Positions 31,736 through 45,384 of a stretch of 64,000 nucleotides of DNA are shown one piece after another. The stretch spans positions 16,364,569-16,428,568 of the forward strand of contig OZ038482.1 in NCBI GenBank assembly GCA_964036315.1, read 5' to 3'. The stretch is from Acanthosepion esculentum. Taxonomy: Eukaryota > Mollusca > Cephalopoda > Sepiida > Sepiidae. A program made the translations under genes and the position numbers. Within the stretch, counting starts at the first letter, position 1. Each line of letters begins with the position of its first letter. The notes beneath the pieces are model-generated. The model ran no database searches. It saw nothing but the letters and a program-made list of their open reading frames with translations, and was not told the origin of the DNA.

Positions 31736-32160
31736 CCTCGGTATGACGATAAACTACATCCGCGTCCTGGGTAAGACGATAAACTACGTCCAGCAGCAAG
31801 GCCTCTGATCAGGAGGTTTTGAGGAGCGTGGAACCATCTCTTAATTGCTGGTGTTCCCAGGTCCACCCTGACGCGGAGTGGTAGTACCTGTTAGGCTTCC
31901 AGCTATGGGCAAATAGTTAACCCCCAAACTGGGCTCAAAACACTATGAAAGTGTAAAAATATATTTTAATACCAGAAATCCTTTTTTTTAAAATATTGCC
32001 AGCAATACATTTTTTAAAAAGAAAAATATTACCAAAAATAGATTTATGAAGGAAAAAGACATTACCAGCAACAAAAATTTTGCTGGTAATGTTTTTTTTT
32101 TTCCTTCATAAATCTATTTAACCCATTGAGGTTTATATGCCTTAAAACAAAACCAACCAA
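31736..32160 (+). repeat. Dispersed repeat family with 30-bp VNTR head, copy 3
   Basis: It starts 25 bp after the stop codon of the preceding pseudogene with two VNTR units, then the GAGCGTGGAACCATC, GCTGGTGTTCCCAGG and ATGGGCAAATAGTTAA blocks. It ends at AAACAAAACCAACCAAACC. A local palindrome, AGATTTATGAAGG ... CCTTCATAAATCT, lies at about 32040-32115. Confidence 0.75.
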
Positions 32161-32888
32161 ACCAATGATCAAACAGTGGCGGTCGAAAGAGGGATAAAAG
32201 TGATGACTGAAGCTTGTACTGAAGTGACGGGATACAAAGCGAGAGATGGATTGATTAGTCAGAGTTTATTGTCTATGTAAATGATGCCCACGTTCTGCAC
32301 AAAAAAGATTTAACTATTAAATTATAATATTTTAATATGATGCAAGTCTTAAATAAAATTAAAATTAAACTGGTGCTATCCATGTACAATTTATTATTAT
32401 CCTGGCAAATAACAACTGACACCTATTTCTTTGGTTTAAAGTAAAAAGTGACAAAATTTGATCGCGTTGTTGCAGGGAAAGTGGGCATGAAATGGCCGGA
32501 AATTTTTCACGAGGTTTTTGTTACAATCATACAAACGAGGCCCGAAAAGGGCAGCTTGCAACTAAAAAAAATGTTTTCTCACTGCTCCATAATGCACCTA
32601 TGCGCGTGTGTGTATATGTACATGTGAACATACACACACATGAAAACACAAACAGCAAAAATGAACAAACCTAGCCCACCATAATTAATACCTGAATATA
32701 TCACATCAAGGCAAATGAAATTAAACCGCTAACAATTAAATAAATATAAAAATGAAACACTAAATAAATGATAAACGATAACATAAGATATTAACACACA
32801 TTTATTTTGATTATATATGCAATATCAATTACATATAGGTGCGTGCGTGCAGCGTGTGTGCGGCATGCATTGATGTGCGTGAGTGCGT
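32161..32888. other. No recognised gene
   Basis: AT-rich with a GTGCGTGCGTGCAG-type TG/CG patch before the microsatellite. No motif recognised. Confidence 0.4.
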
Positions 32889-32890
32889 AC

Positions 32891-32985
<95 letters not shown>
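32889..32985. repeat. (TA)n-(TG)n-(TA)n microsatellite
   Basis: TA units, eight or nine TG units, then about 28 TA units. Confidence 0.95.
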
Positions 32986-32988
<3 letters not shown>

Positions 32989-33125
32989 GAAATATAGTCT
33001 TAAGGTGTGTTATATTTATGGGATAAAGTGCTCAATATAGAGATAGAGCGTGTGTAAATAGGTGGCCTGACCGATTGCGTCTAGCATGAAACAGCCTGTC
33101 GCCTCTAAGTGTTGACTAAATCTTC

Positions 33126-33128
<3 letters not shown>
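32986..33128 (+). mobile_element. (TA)n-bounded unit with hammerhead-like motif, family 2
   Basis: It shares GTCTTAAGGTGTGTTATA, GAGATAGAGCGTGTGTAAAT and GCCTCTAAGTGTTGACT with the palindromes at 44193-44395 and 55838-56040, but here only one arm is present. Both ends are (TA)n tracts. The motif is at 33061-33107. Confidence 0.65.
33061..33107 (+). ncRNA. Hammerhead-like motif, family 2 (single arm)
   Basis: GGC then CTGACCGA (one extra C relative to CTGACGA), a TGC/GCA helix II with GTCTA loop, GAAAC, AGCCT loop, GTC, GCC. Helix I is the three pairs GGC/GCC. The extra C probably inactivates this copy. Confidence 0.5.

Positions 33129-33191
<63 letters not shown>
33129..33191. repeat. (TA)n microsatellite
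   Basis: About 31 units at the right edge of the family 2 unit. Confidence 0.95.
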
Positions 33192-33196
<5 letters not shown>

Positions 33197-33299
33197 TAAA
33201 AAATTAAATAAGTTCACCATTTATGCCCTAGTCTAATATTAACAAAGCACAGACTTAAGCGTACATGTACCCATATGTACGCATGCGTATGTCTATATA

Positions 33300-33660
33300 C
33301 GGGGTGTATGATGAAATTTATTTGACTTTGAAAAATATTGCGCCATCCGTGATTGCATCAGTTTTTTATCACGCCCAGACACTATTGTCCCGACTGTCGA
33401 GTTGTCTTACGGTCATTGTCTGTGATGGACATTACTCCAACGAAGCGTACGAAAATTGTAACACTGCACGAACACAATTTCCAGCCTTACCAGTGAGCAA
33501 ATCAAATTATTATAGACTGTCCTGGAAACTCTCCAGATTTTAATCCAGTCGAGAATCTGTTTTCAATCTGCAAGGAAAGACTTCGTGGAATGGACATCCA
33601 AAGAACTAACATGTGCACTAGGTCAGGTTTCATTGGAAAAATACGAAAAAAAAAGAATAA
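33300..33660 (+). pseudogene. Tc1-like transposase relic
   Basis: The clear block is IIIDCPGNSPDFNPVENLFS followed by ICKERLRGMD, which is the Tc1 SPDLNPIENLW motif with its catalytic Glu, plus the following K/R-rich helix. Upstream frames to about 33300 are broken, so the first two acidic residues cannot be placed. A small duplication, AATTAATTTGCACAAGGATG, follows at about 33685 and 33739. Confidence 0.7.
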
Positions 33661-34069
33661 TAACGGAATTGTTCCTTTTGTTTCAATTAATTTGCACAAG
33701 GATGTAGGTGATCATGGTCCTCCACATCTTCCTCTATAATTAATTTGCACAAGGATGGATAACCTCCTACAATTAATACTTAAGTCAGTGTCTAGAACCG
33801 GATTAAAATCTGAATAAGTCGGCTACAGTTTTTAAAAAAATCGAAGGAAAAAAACAACATGATCACGACACATCTCTGTACACACTCAGACACAGAGAAT
33901 ACAGAAAAAATGACATCAGAGTTAAATGAGTATGAAGAGAAAAAAATTGAAAAAAGTATAAGCAGTAAATTACTGATACTACTGAAGAGTGGACGGACCT
34001 GTCCGTCCACGAAACTCTGTATTCGGGAGGTAGTAATCAGCTAAGTGACAAATTTTACTCACTTTAATC

Positions 34070-34070
<1 letters not shown>

Positions 34071-34116
<46 letters not shown>
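34071..34116. repeat. (TA)n microsatellite
   Basis: About 23 units, not obviously linked to a palindrome. Confidence 0.95.
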
Positions 34117-34119
<3 letters not shown>

Positions 34120-34574
34120 CCACTAGCTCGATGAAAAACAGCATACTGTGATGAAAAATTTTTTTCGTCAAAATGTTTGTTATTTTTTTATTGTTTTATT
34201 AATTTTTTTAATCTTTTCTAGCACGATCAATTTTTTTTTTTTATGTCAGCGGTCGACGATAATTTATAATGTTTTTGCGTTTTGCTCCAGTGAAAAATAG
34301 CTTAATTTTGAAATTCTTGCAAAAGTCAAATAATTGTCGGATTTTAATGAAACATTCAGGATCTAATCACAAATCAATTAAATTATTTTTGGATTTTTTT
34401 AGAAAATCTTGGTAAAAAAATGTTTGTTTTTTCACATATTTTATTTGACCCTGATTGAAAGTATGGTCGACCACACACGACATAATCAGGAAATAAGAGC
34501 AATGACTATAGTAAATTTAAATTCAACATTCCTAAAATTAGATTACGGAGAATATTTTCTAAACTTTTTAAGAT

Positions 34575-35065
34575 TACTATAGCGAAGAAAACAGCGACTT
34601 ACCTCGTCAAACCAAGCGACAGCGCGTCGCGTGCATCCTACGACGGAAAAGAAAATTACTTACCAAAAAAGGGCACGTATTCCGCATGACATGCTGAAGA
34701 TGGAATATTTAGATTAAAAACAAGTCCGTCGCAGGAGTCGCTATCAAAGTATTTTGATATGCAAATATTTGGCGTCCTCTCCCAGTTGTCGACGAATGAA
34801 AAAAATGCTCGGGCGATAAAAGCAGTTGGTGTTCTCGAATCGTGAATAAAAATTGATGTATTTTGGCTTACCGCGTTCGTCGGAGTGTTAGTTATTTTTC
34901 TGACTGATTACGTGCATTGGGATTTGTGAGATAGTACCTGTGAATCGAGTTTTCGGCATTTCTTTCTGCCCTCGATGTTCTAGTCTGAACATACAGTGAT
35001 TTGTTCTCTGCGTCGTGGAATTAATCTGCGACAAATATTTCCTCTGCAATCCCAGATCGCCTACA
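34575..35065 (-). repeat. Dispersed repeat, about 480 bp, copy 1
   Basis: It matches 45385-45865 through GCGACTTACCTCGTC, AAGCGACAGCGCGTCGCGTG, CATGACATGCTGAAGATGGA, AATGAAAAAAATGCTCG and TGGAATTAATCTGCGACAAA. The minus strand of both copies can be read as SQINSTTQRTNHC, RGQKEM and ISQI. The copies carry frame-disrupting differences, so coding function is unlikely. It could be a solo LTR; I cannot define its ends. Confidence 0.7.
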
Positions 35066-36190
<1,125 letters not shown>

Positions 36191-36326
36191 TTTAGCTTTT
36201 TTTACATGTGGCTGATGCTATTATATTAGTGTTGTCAACAAGTATGTTACGAATAGTGTCCGGTAGGTCTCCATGAATATTTAAATGAGATCTAATTGAA
36301 CACTTTGTCTATCATATTCAATGAAA

Positions 36327-36391
36327 TATATATATATGTGTGTGTGTGTGTATGTGTGTGTGTGTGTGTATGTGTGTGTGTGTGTGTGTGT
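36327..36391. repeat. (TA)n/(TG)n microsatellite
   Basis: A short TA run then TG repeats with two TATG interruptions. Confidence 0.9.
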
Positions 36392-36490
36392 TGCTACAAT
36401 AGGAAAAAACTGTTGGATTGATGATCCGAATTTCTTTAGTATTTTTGTTTTTATTTTAAAAAAACTGATCGATACACAAGTAGAGCCTAG

Positions 36491-37126
<636 letters not shown>

Positions 37127-37330
37127 TTTATAATCCGGTGTTCTTTGCAGTCATTTTTATTTTAAAAGAAACAGTGCTCGATACAAACAGTAGAGCAAAA
37201 TATTATAATTAATTTCTTTTTAAAAATAGGATTCCATCGCGACCTAGAGAATGTCCATGTTTCAAAACTAAAACCAAAATTATAAATTTAATTATAAAAA
37301 TTAAATTTAAAATCCATAGTCTCGTTCCAT

Positions 37331-38690
37331 TGTGAAGCGATGATAGGAATAAACTTTTTTATACACAAAGTCCTTCTAAAAGGGTCATTTAAAAATGTGC
37401 AAGACATATTATTAATACTGAAAATTTATTAATTAAATTTTATTCCTATAGATTTAAAGTACCATTCGACCTCCAAATAACTAATAGACTATACGGTATT
37501 TTTACAAATAAATATATTAGAATTTAAGTATTAATTAAAGATGAAACATAAAAATGCATTTTTCATCTGTATCCTTTATTATTGCATATATTTAAATGAC
37601 CCTTTTAGAAAGTTTTTGTATATAAAAATATGAATTAACCGGATGAAGATAAATGCCTAATTTTGTTATCATTGTAAAACCCAGATAAGTCACAGAATAA
37701 CAGAAGCATATAAAGAATTAATGCATTTATTTTTAAAGAAAAAATGGAGCGTCTATTTCAAATACGAAGTATCCAATATGGTAACGTTTTGAGGTAATAA
37801 ATATATAAGCTTATATATATGATTTGACTTATCCTGTATAATGAGACATTTTCTTAATAGGAACTTTATAAATGTTAATGTTTCCTCGTGTTAATGAAAA
37901 CATTTTTATAATAAATATGAACACAATTTATTTAGAAATTCAAAGAGTCGTTATTCAAAGTTTTGAAAGTTTTAAATATGGCGCCCTTTACACGTTACTT
38001 TTTTATCCTATTTATTCTCTAGTCGTGAAACTAGTAAACGTAAAGCAAATATCGCATTATCCAATCGTAAATAATCCCGCCATTTTTATGGGTAATGTTA
38101 AATTTAGTCTTCGTTGTTTCAAAGAGTTTAATTCATTTGTGTTTGAAAATAAAAGACCGTCGTACTATGACTGAGATATCATCATCATCATCATCATTGT
38201 CATCTTTGGCAGCATGAGGAGGAGGAGGAGGAGAGGGAGGAAGATATTACCAGCAGCAGCTGCAGATGTGATCACACAAGCCACAAGCTTTGCGTTATCT
38301 TTTCATCTCTCTTTCCTTCAACTTGACAAAACCATCAAACAAAAAAGCGATCATGGATTTGATAGGATAACATGAGGAATGTTTCATTAACTTTCACTTA
38401 TGCGCATGTCTGTGTGTGTGTGTGTGCGTGTGTGTGTGTGTGTGTGTACATGAAGGAGTTATATTCTAAAAGCTTCTAATATATCCAATTCATATATAAC
38501 ATGTTCACAAAAGATTTCTACGTGTATGATCGCAATTCACTATTAGTGTTACAATTTGTTATATTTTTAACATTTAAAATAATCAGCATTTTCTGTACAG
38601 AAAACATTTGACATTCATTTTGATCGAACCATTAACCTTACTGTCGGTTGAAATTCATAAAATGTTTTTCTTAAAAGTGTTTTTCAGGAA
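37331..38690. other. No recognised gene
   Basis: AT-rich. A short inverted pair, ACACAAAGTCCTTCTAAAAG / CTTTTAGAAAGTTTTTGTAT, is centred near 37490. Short ATC, GGA and GT runs lie at about 38175-38450. The 100-codon ORF at 37872-38174 has no motif I recognise. Confidence 0.4.
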
Positions 38691-38694
38691 ATTA

Positions 38695-39960
38695 AAGTTT
38701 TCAAATCCACCATTATCTCCCTTTCTAGTTTTGGCGAGCGCTTCATTCCTAATCTTTTGTTTTTGACAACGTGGAAAATTAACAACTTCATTAGATCATC
38801 ATTTTCTCTTCAAGTTACATGTGCTGCCCACTTTTGTTGTTTTTGCAGTTGAAAGTGTTCAAGTGATGTGATACTTGTTATTTCGCCAGTCTCTTCATTT
38901 GTGACTGTCTACAGACAGCTTATACTGTCTAATGAAGGATCGTATTAAGACACCGATAATGCCAGAACCTTCTTCCGATGTACAAATCATAATGACAAAG
39001 ATGCGCCTCTTTACAAAGAAAAATCATACGAAGTTGAAAAGATGACTTGCGTTGCTGGGAATGAGTTGAACCTGTCAGTATATTAAGTAGATTTCTATTT
39101 GGTGCATCAATTGTTTTTTGTCAAAATGACTATCTTGCCATAGAAACTAGTGACTAGCGAACACACTACATTAGTACTTAGTATTACAATGTCTAAACTA
39201 GGAAGTTAGAAAGATGCTGTTACGCCGATCTTCAAAGTCGGGTGAGTCTGATTAACCGAATATTTCCCGACAATCAAACACTTCACAAAAAAACTGTAGT
39301 CTGTAGTGGACCCCTGGATAGTGGGGGCGTGGTGAAGTGGCCCGAGTGCCCCAAATCAGTATAAGGTCATAAGAGGCCCACTTCACTAAAAACTGCCTAA
39401 ACTAGAAAGCAAATTCAAACTATTTACTAAGCGTAGGTTAGTTTTTCCGGAAATTAGTTTTGCATTAAATTAGTTCACTAAATGTTATGGGACCTTACCT
39501 ATAACGACAGAGTGAACTCTTCCTGATACTATGAATACCGCGCCTCTCAAGAGAGAGGGACGAGACGGAATCGAGTCGAGCCCATAGTAGTTCACTCCAA
39601 ACCAGACTGCCAGTCATACTAACCCTTAAACATTTTGTATTATTATTTCTGTGTAATATATCTTTGTTATTTCTACTCTTGTGTTCGTGTTGTTCTTCCT
39701 TGGTTCTAACCTTTGACCATAACACTAAATATAATAATTCTTTCTAATCTTGATGGAGTTTCCTTTCACTCTTGTTTTTTGATAATGTGGAAAGTTAACA
39801 ACTTGATTATATTATCATTTTCTTTCCAAGTTACATGTGTTGCCCAGTTTTGTTGCTTTTGCAGTTGAAAATGTTCAACTGATGTGGTTTTTGTTACTTG
39901 TTAAATCTCTTTGTCAGTCTACAGAGTCTAATAATGCATAATTTACTTTAAGATATAAAG
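38695..39960. repeat. Two direct repeat copies of about 200 bp
   Basis: About 38700-38900 and 39745-39950 share TGGAAAATTAACAACTT-like, TCAAGTTACATGTG, TTTTGCAGTTGAAA and TGTTACTTGTTA-like blocks in direct orientation about 1.05 kb apart. Identity is moderate. Confidence 0.6.
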
Positions 39961-40504
39961 GATTTATTCGCTTGAAGCCATTTTAATAATTGATATGGGA
40001 AGCAGTTGTAAATAGATCATAGTTTAAACATTTCTGGACGAGTTGAACACTATGCCTGGCATCCATATTTGATGAGGCTATTTAAAAACCTAACGTGAAT
40101 ATTCAGATCTATGCGTTTGGTTTTATAGCATCTTATGGTTTTTAACAAAATTACCCCCGAATGTAACATATCCTATGTTATCCTATGACCTTATTTCCTA
40201 TACTAAATTTCTGATAACTGATCCATATACCGACATATATAAAGTGTTTAGAATTTATTCATTCTACATTCTGAATGTTCGTGAAGGCTTCAGAATAGTT
40301 GCTTTCACGACTCTCATTCAAATTCCAAATCATAGTCTCTGCTTTAGAAAAGTTTACCTGAAGTCTTACTTCTTTGAAAATTCTTTGAAGAATGTTGATT
40401 TTCTTTTAGTTCAAGATCCTTATTCCAGTTATGAATACTTGTCGTCAGCATAAGCCACTCATCATAGGCACATTGGCCTCTAGAAGGAAAATAAGCGTCA
40501 TTTA

Positions 40505-41030
40505 TATATAAAGTCGCGACCAACTCCAAAGACCCCAACGGTGGAAAAAAGCGGGTGATGATTACAACTGACCTCAACGATTGAACCAGAGGATGAAGAG
40601 GGCTACGCATGACGGATATACTACAGAAGGCGCCACTCGAAATTATAACAGCGTCAGCGGCAGTCCGTTGCAGTTTCATAACTTGATTCTGCATGTCTCA
40701 TTCCATATGTGCTTCACAGGAAGGTCATGAAATTAAATGTGTGGGTCACTTCCTCGACAAGCTGAGGTCCACCTTAAACAAATTCACTCCATCGGCACTT
40801 TCTTCTACTCTGATTTTCTTTCACCTTCAACCAACTCTTGTAAAACCAAATGGCGATAGAGAATGAATGCCGGGATCAGGTTTTGATGAAACTCGAAGCT
40901 TCTAGTCATGAACCGACACGTTGGCAGTGAATATAGTCATCAACGCCATCATCATAAAGGTAGCGATCCACAAAGAAGAAATTAAATTCTTCGATACGAG
41001 ATAAAGCCGACAACGAATATATTTTATCGG
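40505..41030 (+). repeat. Direct repeat unit 1 (about 520 bp)
   Basis: Matches 41325-41825 over its length. Blocks include GAAGAGGGCTACGCATGACG, TTGATTCTGCATG, TTTCTACTCTGATTTT, GAATATAGTCATCAACGCCA and AAAGAAGAAATTAAATTCTT. No coding motif was recognised. Confidence 0.8.
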
Positions 41031-41324
41031 AATCAGCTACAAAAAATTAAAAACCCCATGAATTCATTTTAAGGAACATGAAAAACATACTACACATATT
41101 TATCTCACACACACTCTATACTTACATACTGTTGTATCGTATGCAAATTAGATAGACAAGTATAAATAGAGAACAACTAGCGAACATAGGGACTATGCCT
41201 AGAAAACCCGGTTACTATTCAGTACACGGATAACTGCAGAGATATATGCAAAACATAGTGCATACATACATACTAATTTCTTGGGTGGGCTACCTTTGAC
41301 GGCATGGTCGAAGACGACGACGCA

Positions 41325-41825
41325 TACTAAGCGCGACCAAATACCTTAACACGGTTGAACAATCGGATGACAATTACAACAGATCTCAACGGTTGAACCA
41401 GCGAATGAAGAGAGCTACGCATGACGGACATGCTATAGTATGCGTCACTCTAAATTATAACAGAGTCAGTGGCAGTGTGTTGCAGTCTCATAACTGGATT
41501 CTGCATGGCTCATTTCATATATGCCGCAGAGAACCTTAATGAAATCAAGTGCGTGGGTCACACCCAGGATAGTTGAAGTACACCTTAAACAAAACGGCAC
41601 CTTTTTCTACTCTGATTTTGTTTCACCTTTAACCAAATCATGCAAAGCCAAACAGCGATAAGGGATGGATGCCTGGTGCAGGTTTTTGGTGAAACTGGAA
41701 GCTAGTATAATAAACCTGCACGTTGGCGGCGAATATAGTCATCAACGCCATAACCATAAAGGAGGCGATCTGCAAAGAAGAAATTAAATTCTTTGATACG
41801 GGATAAAACCGACGACGACGATATA
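41325..41825 (+). repeat. Direct repeat unit 2 (about 500 bp)
   Basis: Second copy of the unit at 40505-41030, same orientation, starts about 820 bp apart. Numerous substitutions and small indels place the duplication well in the past. Confidence 0.8.
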
Positions 41826-41844
41826 TAAAGTGTCATTTATATAG

Positions 41845-41975
41845 GGATTTTCCAAGCGTAGCTTAGATTTGGCACAAGGCCGAAAGTATCGGGCACCCAG
41901 TTAGAATCAAACTCACTAATCAGTCGTAATTATTCTAGCCAGACAAGCTTGCTAACCGCTTCTAGGTGCCCAAGT
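41845..41975 (-). mobile_element. tRNA-derived SINE, family with GGCCTTGTGCCA tail, copy 2
   Basis: The minus strand reads AGCGGTTAGCAAGCTTGTCT, GAGTTTGATTCTAAC (B-box position), GGGTGCCCGATACTTTCGGC, then CTTGTGCCAAATCTAAGC. Flanking TGTCATTTATATA occurs at 41831 and again at 41972, a probable target-site duplication of about 13 bp. Confidence 0.7.
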
Positions 41976-41999
41976 GTCATTTATATATAAGGATACAGA

Positions 42000-42160
42000 G
42001 GTTTTGCTTATGAAAAGCTAATGCCATCTTTAATCCTTTATTATAAAAAATCTTTAAATAACTTCCTGGTGATAATCCTAGCCGATATTTAAATATGGGT
42101 ATAAATATTTTGAGTACACTCTGTAGACGCATACATATAGGTGTGCGTATATGTGTGGGC

Positions 42161-42204
<44 letters not shown>

Positions 42205-43540
42205 CAGGAGAATGTATTGATGTCTGATTACACAAATGTTAATGGCATCTGTTCAGTTACGTAATACAAAGCGGACATATAATTGAATGTCTTCTATCTT
42301 CGTATGAATCACCAACTGATGGTAAAACGTTGGCTTTAATTTAATTACTATGCAAATCAATGTAACAGGTGCAGCTAATGCAAAATAACAAATTATTTCA
42401 CACGGGTTCACTAACTGGATGAGCTTGTTTTAGACGCAAGCACATATTTTGCTTGAACACTGTCATGAAAGTACGCTTTTCTTTTTTGTTAAACTTGCTT
42501 TAGTATGGTACAATGCCAAACAGAAGTATATCGATGTAGTTAGATTGTGGTACGCCAATCTTCCGTGGAGGGAGGACCAGTTTGCTAAGAAAATTAGCTC
42601 ATTCCAGCCTTTTTTAATGTGATATTCTGTTAAGGTAGATGCTGAAGTTAAGCCGTTCAACTCTCTTGCGATAAGGATTATGTTTTTTTTTTTTGGCTGT
42701 TGATCCTTCAATCATTTTTCCACGTTCTTTTTAGGCAGTCTTTTAATCGTTCTTGGTCGAATTCTTTGTTATTATTTGATCCATCTGGGATAAACTGATA
42801 AACTCTGCATTACTTCTGTGTTCTAACGTTCAGATTGCTCTGTGTTAATTATCTTTCTCTTGGTATTAATCCATAATTAACATGAGCTCAAATGATGAAA
42901 TTGATAGATAATTTGTAACTATTTGAGTCACTACCTAAGCCAGTTTATTAAACAGTCCTGACTATAAACTACAAAGTGAAAAAAAAACGTTACACATACC
43001 AAATAATACGCTTTCCTTAACATGTTCCAAAACTCTGCTGGGCAAAACATTTTCTGAAATAAAATAAAAAATACGCTTCCTTCGTACTTTCACTTCCGAA
43101 ATAGTCCTTCTGGGAAGTTATTTTTTGATGATTCAAAACAATATCTGTACTGCATTCGGTTTGCGTGCACTGTTCAAATTCCTATTATTTGGGGATAAAA
43201 CTTTTTATCTTCTTTCATCCTCTCTTGATACGCATTCGCCCGCATACATGTAAAACAAACCCGTCTATATCTAGAGAAATGGGGAATGTCTAAGCTTTTA
43301 TTATTTTTCTTTCTCTTTTTAGTTGAACGATATTAAGAGGCTGTTGGATTGCTATGTAATATCTAATATCCTATATGGCAATGAATATTGAATAATCTCC
43401 TCACAGATGACAATAGAGGGATGAAACGACATAGAATTGGTTCTACTGACGAAGATTGAGAAAACCATGAACAGAGTGTGTGAAAAGCAGGTAATTTGAA
43501 AGAGAATAGAAATTACAAGAAAACCGTATCGGGTTATTTC
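42000..43540. other. No recognised gene apart from a (TA)n tract at 42163-42200
   Basis: AT-rich. The ORF at 42463-42711 (minus) has no clear domain. Confidence 0.4.
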
Positions 43541-43798
43541 CTCCTAATTTCAGAAACCGTTACTAGAGGACGCTTTCCGGCAATATAAATACTCTGCGAT
43601 AAAATTTTATCTCTGTCTTCTTACTTTTCCGCTTATATGACAACAATGTAAATGCATACATATACACATACATATGTATGCATATTCACTCACTTCACAT
43701 ATTTTGGACAAAAAAGTCTTCACATTCATTTGTTACACACTCATTATTAACTTTGTCACTTGTAAACCTTTGTTGTTAATACATATTAATTTGTTCGG

Positions 43799-43912
<114 letters not shown>

Positions 43913-43939
43913 TGTTTATAATAAACAGTATTAAACAAC

Positions 43940-44040
43940 ATTTACCGGCCTGAATGTCCGAGAAATTTTCATAGAAAATATTCGTCCTCTGACAGGATTC
44001 GAACCTGTATCCTATACGGAACCGTCATCTAGTCTGAATT
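43940..44040 (-). mobile_element. tRNA-like fragment with intact T arm
   Basis: The minus strand has ACAGGTTCGAATCCTGT, a perfect T-stem and TTCGAAT loop and a consensus B box. The preceding TAGATGACGG may be a weak A box. I cannot fold a matching acceptor stem or anticodon arm, so it is a SINE fragment or tRNA pseudogene, not a functional tRNA. Confidence 0.5.
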
Positions 44041-44143
44041 ATAATAATATTATAAACAGGGCATTTACTTAAAAGTTTGTATCTATAAAAAGAATGTTAA
44101 ACATAAAAATGTCTAAAAATAATTGTCGGACTTTGTCCATTTC

Positions 44144-44145
<2 letters not shown>

Positions 44146-44191
<46 letters not shown>
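44146..44191. repeat. (TA)n microsatellite
   Basis: Left border of the palindrome at 44193-44316. Confidence 0.95.
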
Positions 44192-44192
<1 letters not shown>

Positions 44193-44193
<1 letters not shown>

Positions 44194-44316
44194 TGAACAT
44201 TGAAATCAACACTTACAGGCGACTGTCTGTTTCATGCTAGACGCAATCGTCAAGCCTGACGATTGCGTCTAGCATAAAACAGCCTGTCGCCTCTAAGTGT
44301 TGACTTTAATGTTCAC
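44193..44316. mobile_element. Palindrome with two hammerhead-like motifs, family 2
   Basis: Arms of about 59 bp pair from GTGAACATTGAAATCAACAC to its complement ending GTTCAC, with almost no loop. The right arm (plus) reads GCC-CTGACGA-TTGCGTCTAGCAT-AAAAC-AGCCT-GTC-GCC, so its core is complete except GAAA is AAAA. The left arm (minus) keeps GAAAC but has TTGACGA for CTGACGA. Each arm carries a different core mutation. Confidence 0.65.
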
Positions 44317-44509
44317 TTTTATATTTACACACGCTCTATCTCTGATATTGAGCACATTATCCCATAAATATAGCACACTTTAAGACTATATATCGGTTCT
44401 TGTTGTTTCTTCCCATTTCTTTAGGTGGACTCATACTGTGAGTCTACCATGTTTGTTGTGGGCATTTGAAGAGACATGCGTGTTTATCTCACAACGCGTA
44501 CACCGGCCA

Positions 44510-44699
44510 GCAACAACCGCTGCTAACAATCAGAGAAAGGCAGCGAAAATGTCTGGGCTATTTGGCGAAAAAAGAAAGCTTGGAGAATTTAACACTCACT
44601 GGACATAAAGTCAAAAGAAATAAGAGGAGACAGAGAGAAACTTATGTTTCAACAAATACCACGAAGATAAAGAGTAATAAAGACTTTAAAATTACTTAG
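44510..44699 (+). pseudogene. RTE-like non-LTR retrotransposon C-terminal fragment
   Basis: The frame at 44466-44699 reads LTIRERQRKCLGYLAKKESL, then ENLTLTGHKVKRNKRRQRET. An R-x-R-x-L/x-x-GH/Y-x-x-KKE-x-LENL-x-LTGK-x-x-KR-x-RGRQR pattern is the conserved tail after the RT in RTE-type LINEs. The RT itself is absent. The upstream 115 bp is the dispersed repeat also found at 2205 and 2800. Confidence 0.7.
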
Positions 44700-45289
44700 A
44701 GCAACAAATACAGGAACTTTTGGAAAAACATGATCATTCAAGTATTGAAAGAACATGAAGTATAAAAGAAGATATGTGCAGAATGAGAGAGATAATATAT
44801 ATTTAGTTTAGTGTAACAACAACACCAAACAGAGGGAAACATTATTATGCGTCAATCCTGCAAATATGTTTATGTCAGCCGATAAGTTTATGTTTTTATC
44901 TAGGCTTGAGGTATACTATCTCTAGTGAATTTATTGTGTGCGTTTGTATAGGTGATATGTGATTTAATAGAGCCCCTATCATATATATATGGCAAGTTAA
45001 ATGACGTGATAAAGTAGTTGTTGTGAAATCAATTGTTTGAAACATTATTATTAGAGACGTATTCTGCAAGTTGGCAGTTATATTATCGCGCCGTTTAACC
45101 TGCCATTTAGTTCAATAGTTCAATTAAATCACATATCACTAAGCAACACACCAAAAGAACACAAGAAATCCGACAAATCCCTACTACTAACACAAAAATT
45201 ATATACCACATAAACTGTAAAAAAACGACTACAAATACTGCATTAAGTATTAAAAAAAACATTAAGGACAAACATAATAAATATATTTC

Positions 45290-45290
<1 letters not shown>
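44700..45290. other. No recognised gene
   Basis: AT-rich, nothing recognised. Confidence 0.4.

Positions 45291-45334
<44 letters not shown>
45291..45334. repeat. (AAT)n microsatellite
   Basis: About 14 units, 50 bp left of the dispersed repeat at 45385. Confidence 0.95.
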
Positions 45335-45335
<1 letters not shown>

Positions 45336-45384
45336 GCACAAACCGTATCTGAAGAAAAGGAAACACTTTTTAAAAAATGAAGAA

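Noticed and set aside
43940..44040. A functional tRNA gene
   Set aside because: The T arm is perfect but acceptor and anticodon arms do not fold.
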